A stretch of DNA of 10,875 bases from Thermoleophilia bacterium. GTDB lineage: Bacteria; Actinomycetota; Thermoleophilia; Gaiellales; SKUG01. Shown in pieces: positions 6,505 to 10,875 of this stretch. The stretch is taken from the NCBI GenBank assembly GCA_025964455.1, contig JAOPYU010000131.1:1-10875 (forward strand), given 5' to 3'. The translations under genes and the position numbers were made by a program. The notes below the pieces were generated by a model. It was not told where the DNA came from. It ran no database searches and worked only from the letters and a program-made list of their open reading frames with translations. The stretch's first letter is position 1; each line of letters opens with the position of its first letter.

Positions 6505-8973
6505 ATGCCCGCCACCTTCCGCCGCCTCGTGCGGCGTTCCAGCCTTGCCGTGCTTGCAGCGATGGCGATCGCGATGACGTTCGGCGTGGCCTCGGCTTCC
6601 GCCGTGACCACCAACTTCAATGGTGGCAACGCGGATACCAGCTGGTCCAATGCCGCCAACTGGAGTGCGGGGGTCCCGGGACCGAGCGACGTCGCCACGT
6701 TCAACGACTACTACCTGGCGTGCTCCCAGAACGTGATGATGTGCAACCCGACCGTCACCCAGGTGCCGACGACGACGATTGCCGGGATCACGGTGCCCAC
6801 CAGCAGCAGCGTGTCCAGCCAGCTCTCGATGACCGGCGTGCCGGGCGCGGTGCTGACGGTGACCGGCACGGCCCAGCTCGCGGCAGGTCGATACACCTCG
6901 GTCGGTTTCAACCTCCCGAACGCGGGCTCATCGGTGCTGGGCGGCACCTTCCAGAACGGGGTGACGACGATCGGCGCTGACCACGTGGCGCGCATCTCCG
7001 GTGACTGGAATGGCGCCACTACGCGCATCGATGTCGCCGGCGAGATCAATGCCAGCTTCGCCCAGATCGGCGGTGCCACGATCGCCTTCTCGGGCGCCGG
7101 CCGCGTGCGGGTCGACCAATACGGCCAGATGGCTCTGTACGCTGGCAGCTTGCTGGATGGCACCGCCGCGACGGCGCCGACCCAGAGCATCGGCGTCGGC
7201 GACATCGCGGTGATCGGTGCGACGCTTCGCAACGTCCGGCTCGGGAGCGGCAACGAGGTCACGGTCAACGGCACGCTCGGTGGAGTGATCGCGGCTGGGT
7301 CGTACGCCACCTTCGCCGGCACGACCCGTCTCAACGGCTCCCTCGACCTCGGGGTCGGGGCGTCCGTGACCAACACGGGTACCTTCCGGCTGCTGGGCGG
7401 TGGCCTCACGTCAGCTGACGCCAGCAATCGCGGCACCTTCACGAATGCGGGTGTCACCAGCCTGGGATTCGGCACGGCCCAGCTTCGAGTGGACACCGAG
7501 AGCACCGGCACGCTCAGCATCGCCGGGACGCTCGACGCGACCGGAAGCACGATTCACGCGGCAGCTGGTTCTGCCGTCGAGTTTCCGGCGGGGCGGATCG
7601 ACGTCGGCCAGCTGACGCTCGACACGGACCTGTACGGCAGCTCGGCGAACGGCGAGGTGACGACCGGTGCGCTCGGGCGCATCGTCGGCGCGATGACCAT
7701 CAGTGCCGGCCACACGGTGTACGTGGCGCCGAGCGACGCCGCCGGCGGCCTCTTCGTGCAGTCGGCCACCTTCCTGCCGGGTTCGGGTGTCGGTGCCTAC
7801 ATCACCAGCGCCGGCGTCTACTCCCGCCTGCGCGCGAACGAATCCGGGCCGTCGAGCGTCGCGGTCCCCCTGACGGTTCGACTGACCGGCACGTACACGC
7901 CGCCGGTCGGGACCGCTTTCGCGATGCTCGCCAACTACGCTCAGGATGGCGTGCTGCCCCCGGTGCGGATCTCGACCGTCAGCGACTCGCTCACCGATGC
8001 GGCGCTCTACTTCGCGCAGTCCGCTGCGGCGAACGAGCGGGTGTTCACCGTGGCCAAGACCGTGGCAGTCGTCGGCTCTCGCGCGACGTATCCCGGGGAT
8101 CCGATCCCTGTGAGCGGCACGGGCTTCATCGCCGGCGAGACGGTGCGGGTGCGGCTCGAGGTCGTCGAGGACGGCACAGTGGCACAGGTCGACCTGGTAG
8201 CCAGCGGCGTCGGCGCGATCAGCGGCGAGATCGTGGTTCCGGCAGCGCAGCAGCCCGGTCTGGTGACCGTGTCGACCGAGGGCTTGTCGTCGTTCACGTC
8301 GACGCGCACGGACCGCACGGTGTCAGCGCGGCCCGCGGCTGCGACCGGTACGACAACGACGGGGACGTCCACTTCGACGACGACCACGACCAACACCACG
8401 TCCACCACCGGTACCGGCACGAGCGACCCGGACCCCGACGGCGATGGCCTCGCCAACTCGGTCGACTGCGATGACGACAATGCCAGCCGACCGGCGCAGG
8501 GCGCAGGCGTCGTGGATGCGAACTGTGACGGGGTCGACGACGCCTTCGCGCCGCTCGTGCTCTCCGGCGGCAAGGCCAATGACCGGCTCACCGGAGGCGC
8601 GGGCAACGATCGCATCAGTGGCGGCTCCGGCAACGACCGCCTGAGTGGCCTCGGCGGCAACGATCGGCTGTTCGGCGGCTTCGGTGCGGACATCCTGCTC
8701 GGCGGCAATGGCGTCGATCTGGGCATGGGCGGTCCCGGCAACGACGGCATCGCGGGCGGCGCCGGCAACGACCAGCTCTACGGTGAGACCGGCAACGACC
8801 GCCTCGCGGGCGGGCTCGGCCGCGACCAGCTGTTCGGGGGTCTCGGCGCCGATGTGCTGCTCAGCCGCGACGGCGCCCGCGACGTGATCAGCTGCGGTCC
8901 GGGCACGGACACTGCATACGTCGATCGCTTCGACGTGGTCGCGCGCGACTGCGAGCACGTGTTCGTGCGCTGA
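6505..8973 (+). CDS. Large modular secreted protein with MopE-like and RTX-like Ca-binding repeats
   Basis: 822 residues. Residues 1-33 are a signal peptide (MPATFRRLVRRSS, hydrophobic core, ASASA). Residues 37-66 have the SWSNAANWSAGVPGPSDVATF pattern that opens many large surface proteins. Residues 67-520 are Gly/Thr/Ser-rich and beta-strand-rich, probably a beta-helix or beta-sandwich passenger. Residues 522-607 look like an Ig-like domain (YPGDPIPVSGTGFIAGETV). Residues 612-640 are a Thr-rich linker. Residues 641-680 carry DPDPDGDGLANSVDCDDD and ANCDGVDD, a MopE-like putative metal-binding motif. Residues 688-785 hold RTX-type GGxGNDxLxGG repeats. The tail (CGPGTD, VDRFD, DCEHV) is typical of these actinobacterial proteins. 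Calcium-stabilised folding outside the cell is inferred. No LPXTG or type I secretion genes are seen. The stop is 7 bp from the convergent YdeI gene. Confidence 0.92.
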   Translation: MPATFRRLVRRSSLAVLAAMAIAMTFGVASASAVTTNFNGGNADTSWSNAANWSAGVPGPSDVATFNDYYLACSQNVMMCNPTVTQVPTTTIAGITVPTSSSVSSQLSMTGVPGAVLTVTGTAQLAAGRYTSVGFNLPNAGSSVLGGTFQNGVTTIGADHVARISGDWNGATTRIDVAGEINASFAQIGGATIAFSGAGRVRVDQYGQMALYAGSLLDGTAATAPTQSIGVGDIAVIGATLRNVRLGSGNEVTVNGTLGGVIAAGSYATFAGTTRLNGSLDLGVGASVTNTGTFRLLGGGLTSADASNRGTFTNAGVTSLGFGTAQLRVDTESTGTLSIAGTLDATGSTIHAAAGSAVEFPAGRIDVGQLTLDTDLYGSSANGEVTTGALGRIVGAMTISAGHTVYVAPSDAAGGLFVQSATFLPGSGVGAYITSAGVYSRLRANESGPSSVAVPLTVRLTGTYTPPVGTAFAMLANYAQDGVLPPVRISTVSDSLTDAALYFAQSAAANERVFTVAKTVAVVGSRATYPGDPIPVSGTGFIAGETVRVRLEVVEDGTVAQVDLVASGVGAISGEIVVPAAQQPGLVTVSTEGLSSFTSTRTDRTVSARPAAATGTTTTGTSTSTTTTTNTTSTTGTGTSDPDPDGDGLANSVDCDDDNASRPAQGAGVVDANCDGVDDAFAPLVLSGGKANDRLTGGAGNDRISGGSGNDRLSGLGGNDRLFGGFGADILLGGNGVDLGMGGPGNDGIAGGAGNDQLYGETGNDRLAGGLGRDQLFGGLGADVLLSRDGARDVISCGPGTDTAYVDRFDVVARDCEHVFVR
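8338..8424 (+). repeat. Low-complexity Thr-rich linker
   Basis: About 29 codons that are mostly Thr (ACG/ACC/ACA) with Gly, Ser and Asn. This is a typical extended and possibly O-glycosylated linker between the Ig-like domain and the Ca-binding C-terminus. Confidence 0.8.
8566..8860 (+). repeat. RTX-type nonapeptide repeats
   Basis: About ten GGxGxDxLx units in tandem (for example GGAGNDRIS, GGSGNDRLS, GGNDRLFGG, GGAGNDQLY). Each pair of turns in such repeats binds Ca2+ in a parallel beta-roll. The last units lose the Asp/Asn before the C-terminal tail. Confidence 0.9.
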
Positions 8974-8980
8974 CCTTGCG

Positions 8981-9568
8981 TCAGTCGTGCATGCCCAGGC
9001 CCTCGAGGATCCGGTCCTCGTGGCGCTCGATGCGCGCAACCCGGGTGGAGGACTGCTTGGCCTGGGCGAAGTGCAGCAGGTAGCCGCGTTGGCGTCCGGG
9101 CGTGAGGGCGTTGAATGCACGCCCGAACACCGGGTCCTCTTCGAAGCGGGCGAGCAGCTCGTCCGGGTAGGGATACTCGGCGGTGGTCTTCTTGCGGACC
9201 TCGATGCCCTCGCGCGCGTGCGCGATCGACTGGCGGACGTAGGCCGGCAGGTGCGGCGCGGCAGCCTGCACGTCTTCGAGGGAGCTGAACTCGAGGCGCA
9301 GCGCCGACTGGGTCGCTTCGCCCTGCTCGCGCAGCAGCGCAGGTGCATCGTCGAGCAGCGCGCCCTTGAAGAACATGAGCGCGCACATCGCCTTGAATGG
9401 CTGGAAGATCGCGATGTTGGCGCCCTCGGCCGAATAGCACGGCTTGCGCCACTTGATCGATTCGGTGAGGCCTAGCTCGAGCAGCAGCCGTCGCAGGGCG
9501 GCGAGCTCCTCACCCCATGCGGTCAGCTCGGCGGCGTACGCATCGACGGTGGCGGGGGTGGTGGTCAT
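8981..9568 (-). CDS. YdeI/DUF1801 family protein
   Basis: 195 residues, cytoplasmic. Residues 15-105 match the DUF1801 pattern: LTESIKWRKPCYSAEGANIAIF, FKAMCALMFFKGALL, then the EATQSALRLEF strand. Residues 145-195 match the C-terminal YdeI segment: FNALTPGRQRGYLLHFAQAK, STRVARIERHEDRILEGLG. The length is usual for two-part YdeI proteins (bacteriocin-protection YdeI/OmpD-associated family). The biochemical activity is not established; some members are linked to antimicrobial peptide tolerance. ATG at 9568 is chosen because GGAG (9575-9578) lies 6 nt upstream; the ~99 upstream codons open in frame are Arg/Ser-rich and antisense to the HNH gene. It is convergent with the RTX-like gene and divergent from the HNH gene. 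No defects seen. Confidence 0.9.
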   Translation of the reverse strand: MTTTPATVDAYAAELTAWGEELAALRRLLLELGLTESIKWRKPCYSAEGANIAIFQPFKAMCALMFFKGALLDDAPALLREQGEATQSALRLEFSSLEDVQAAAPHLPAYVRQSIAHAREGIEVRKKTTAEYPYPDELLARFEEDPVFGRAFNALTPGRQRGYLLHFAQAKQSSTRVARIERHEDRILEGLGMHD

Positions 9569-9599
9569 GTCGGGCTCCGAGGTTCGCGCGGGCGCCAGC

Positions 9600-9605
9600 A
9601 TCGTA
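9600..9605 (-). promoter_or_regulatory. Possible -10 element for the YdeI gene
   Basis: TACGAT on the minus strand, about 31 nt before the ATG at 9568, allowing a short leader with the GGAG site. No good -35 hexamer was found at 16-18 bp. Confidence 0.3.
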
Positions 9606-9618
9606 GCCCTCGGCGCCC

Positions 9619-9646
9619 TTGCGCGCGGCCGAACTGCCGCTAGTCT
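9619..9646 (+). promoter_or_regulatory. Possible promoter for a leaderless HNH transcript
   Basis: TTGCGC at 9619-9624 and TAGTCT at 9641-9646 with a 16-bp spacer. A start site about 7 bp later coincides with the GTG at 9654, implying a leaderless mRNA, which is common in actinobacteria. The hexamers are imperfect. Confidence 0.35.
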
Positions 9647-9653
9647 GGGCGGG

Positions 9654-10028
9654 GTGTCCGAGATCGACCGCCTGCTGATCGAATGCCGCGAGGCCGCCGC
9701 CGACGTCGATGGCGAATGCCCGTGGTGTGGGCGCGCGCTGCCTGCCGGGCGCAGGCGCTGGTGCAGCGACCCGTGCCGCGACGATTTCGTCGACAACCAC
9801 TTCTGGGGCCACGCGCGCAGGCGCGCGCTGAGCCGCGACCGCAAGGCCTGCCAGCAGTGCGGCACGCGCCGGGCGGCAATGGAGGTGCACCACGTCGAGC
9901 CGCGTCGCGGGCGCGGCTACGGCGCAGGGTGCCACCACCACGTCGACATGCTCGAGACGCTGTGTCGCGCGTGCCACGTTGCGACGACCCACGCGCAGCG
10001 GAGCAGGCCCAGCGCGTGCGCGACCTGA
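9654..10028 (+). CDS. Small HNH-type zinc-ribbon protein
   Basis: 124 residues. An N-terminal Cys cluster (CPWC at 22-25; C37 and C41 in WCSDPC) looks like a zinc-binding knuckle, followed by HFWGHARRRALSRD. The HNH-like part has CQQCG (C66, C69), VHHVEP (H79-H80), a GAGCHHH stretch and LCRACH (C104, C107, H108), the usual C-x2-C...HH...LCxxCH layout of small actinobacterial HNH proteins. The position before LETLC that usually holds Asn is Met99, so nuclease activity is uncertain; it may be a DNA- or RNA-binding relic of the fold. The GTG at 9654 is the plausible start: GGGCGGG just before it is a weak ribosome site, and further in-frame upstream sequence is antisense to the YdeI gene. No restriction or phage genes adjoin it. 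Confidence 0.8.
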   Translation: MSEIDRLLIECREAAADVDGECPWCGRALPAGRRRWCSDPCRDDFVDNHFWGHARRRALSRDRKACQQCGTRRAAMEVHHVEPRRGRGYGAGCHHHVDMLETLCRACHVATTHAQRSRPSACAT

Positions 10029-10031
10029 GGT

Positions 10032-10043
10032 GCCGTCGACGGC
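10032..10043. other. 12-bp perfect palindrome after the HNH stop
   Basis: GCCGTCGACGGC begins 4 bp after the stop codon. A loop-less palindrome is a poor terminator; it could be a protein site or chance in GC-rich DNA. Confidence 0.2.
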
Positions 10044-10147
10044 CTCGGCCCAAGGCAATCGCGGCTTGCGTCCCAAAAATTCAAGCGAGCCGGTTGCCGT
10101 TTCGTCCACTCGCCGGACGTGCCTTCGCCTTCCGGCTACCGCACCTC

Positions 10148-10184
10148 CAGCGAGCTTCGACCTACTCGGGCTCCGTGCTCGCTG
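10148..10184. terminator. Candidate bidirectional stem between convergent genes
   Basis: Perfect 8-bp arms CAGCGAGC (10148-10155) and GCTCGCTG (10177-10184) with a 21-nt loop. They lie in the 241-bp gap (10029-10269) between two convergent genes. No T-run, so rho-independent function is doubtful. I find no coding sequence or tRNA in the rest of this gap. Confidence 0.3.
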
Positions 10185-10269
10185 CGTTGAACCTGTGGTG
10201 CCACCGCTTCCACCGAGTAACCACGCGGCCGCGAGCTTGGCCCTGTGCTCGACCGAGGGTCCTGCCGGA

Positions 10270-10575
10270 TCAGGGTGCGAGCAGCGCATTCGCGATCGGG
10301 AGCAGGACGATCGCCACTAGGGCGATGAGGACTGCCGTACGCGCGTTCTTGGCGTAGGCGTCACCGACTCGCTCGGTCAGGAGCGACAGGAATCCCAGCA
10401 CGATGGCAATGTCGGCCGCGGGCCGGGCGAAGGGATGCAGCCACCGGAACAGCTCGCTCCCCGGAGGCGGTGTTCCGGAGTCGGCGGTGCCCGCCAGCAC
10501 GAGCACGGCGACGTTGACCACCAACGCCACCAGAGCGAGGACGAGGGCTGCTCGAGCTATCGGGACGGTACGCAT
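10270..10575 (-). CDS. Small three-helix membrane protein, hypothetical
   Basis: 101 residues with three hydrophobic segments at about 7-28, 52-66 and 79-100. A Pro/Gly-rich loop (TADSGTPPPGS) follows the first helix, and a short polar loop (TERVGDAYAKNAR) separates the last two. The protein ends in ALLAP, with almost no soluble domain. The ATG at 10575 lacks a clear Shine-Dalgarno. It lies 60 bp downstream of the exported-protein fragment on the same strand, so read-through is possible. No family recognised; a role in the membrane is all that can be said. Confidence 0.7.
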   Translation of the reverse strand: MRTVPIARAALVLALVALVVNVAVLVLAGTADSGTPPPGSELFRWLHPFARPAADIAIVLGFLSLLTERVGDAYAKNARTAVLIALVAIVLLPIANALLAP

Positions 10576-10635
10576 GGAGGCCTGCTACCCACTTGGACAC
10601 GTGAACTCGCACCGTCGAACTCGGCCTCGCCTGGC

Positions 10636-10875
10636 TCACGGCTGCGGCACGACCGACACCACGACCGAGCCCGAGTACGTTGCGGGTCCTTGGGATGCCG
10701 GGATCGACACCCGCAGATCGAGCTGGCGACTGCCGACGCCGGGGGTTGCCGGGGAGCCGACCTGCTGCGTGGCCGCCGCAAATGGAGACCAGGCCTCGCT
10801 CACGCCGTACCGTTTCCAGGCGAGGCTGGACGCGGGCAGAGTCAGGCCTCCGTTGGTGAAATCCGAGACGGTGGC
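10636..10875 (-). CDS. C-terminal end of an exported protein, partial (N-terminus off the right edge)
   Basis: The frame is open for 79 codons from the window edge to TGA at 10636-10638. The sequence begins ATVSDFTNGG, has LAWKRYGVSEAWSPF, and ends with DLRVSIPASQGPATYSGSVVVSVVPQP. That final beta-strand pair has the form (V/F)xxPxxxxPGxYxxxVxFxV, like the tails of the delta-60 proteins in this window (QPPGDYEAPLRFEVLAP). A secreted surface protein is therefore likely. The visible part has no Cys and no anchor motif. The N-terminal domains and function cannot be judged. Confidence 0.75.
   Translation of the reverse strand, partial: ATVSDFTNGGLTLPASSLAWKRYGVSEAWSPFAAATQQVGSPATPGVGSRQLDLRVSIPASQGPATYSGSVVVSVVPQP

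Noticed and set aside
8338..8424. Low-complexity ACG/ACC stretch as a microsatellite or assembly problem
   Set aside because: The frame is kept, and a Thr-rich linker is expected between the domains on either side.
6711..8768. Long minus-strand ORFs opposite the RTX-like gene (279 and 253 codons)
   Set aside because: Pro/Ser/Arg-rich mirror products of Gly/Thr-rich coding sequence; no family resemblance.
8566..8860. Regularly spaced repeats resembling a CRISPR or tandem array
   Set aside because: The period follows the 9-residue RTX unit in frame, and the copies are diverged. There are no identical repeats with unique spacers.
9654..10028. HNH gene as part of a restriction or mobile system
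   Set aside because: The neighbours are a YdeI-type gene and a small membrane protein. No methyltransferase, integrase or terminal repeats are present.
10029..10269. Possible tRNA or small gene in the convergent gap
   Set aside because: No T-loop consensus, no cloverleaf, and no frame with a sensible protein. Only an 8-bp inverted repeat and a 12-bp palindrome stand out.

Overview
The window is high-GC bacterial DNA with the character of a Gram-positive actinobacterium. The closest match I recognise is the class Thermoleophilia (Solirubrobacter/Conexibacter type). This rests on large Sec-exported proteins built from delta-60 beta-propeller repeats, on a conserved two-cysteine module right after their signal peptides, and on RTX-like Ca-binding repeats ending in a CGPGTD...DRFD...DCE tail. 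All of these are frequent in that lineage. The taxonomic call is inference. No rRNA, tRNA, IS element, phage gene or CRISPR array is visible.

Layout, left to right. (1) 1-1667, minus: a secreted single-propeller delta-60 protein, cut by the left edge near its C-terminus. (2) 1732-2569, minus: a probable two-gene unit, a small glycine-zipper membrane protein followed 13 bp later by a divergent MsrA. (3) 2570-2677: a divergent intergenic region rich in dyads. (4) 2678-5791, plus: a 1037-residue paralogue of the first gene with 14 delta-60 repeats, which reads as two seven-bladed propellers. (5) 5804-6332: a scar in which the last ~33 codons of a third family member (minus) abut an N-terminally truncated TasA/camelysin-like surface protein (plus). 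(6) 6505-8973, plus: an 822-residue modular secreted protein (beta-rich passenger, Ig-like domain, Thr-rich linker, MopE-like metal motif, RTX-like repeats). (7) 8981-9568, minus: a YdeI/DUF1801 protein, convergent with the preceding gene. (8) 9654-10028, plus: a small HNH/zinc-ribbon protein, divergent from it. (9) 10270-10575, minus: a three-helix membrane protein. (10) 10636-10875, minus: the C-terminal end of another exported protein with the same kind of beta-strand tail.

The main theme is a cluster of cell-surface or secreted proteins: two intact delta-60 paralogues, one delta-60-family tail remnant, one TasA-like remnant, one RTX-like protein and one tail fragment. They share end modules and appear to have been duplicated, expanded and partly deleted. 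No secretion machinery or sortase motif is visible, so display is probably by Sec export. MsrA, YdeI and HNH look like ordinary housekeeping or accessory genes with no clear functional tie to the surface proteins. I find no complete new defence or mobile system. The most interesting signals are the cysteine-bookended 7- and 14-repeat propellers and the double-truncation scar at about 5.8-6.3 kb.
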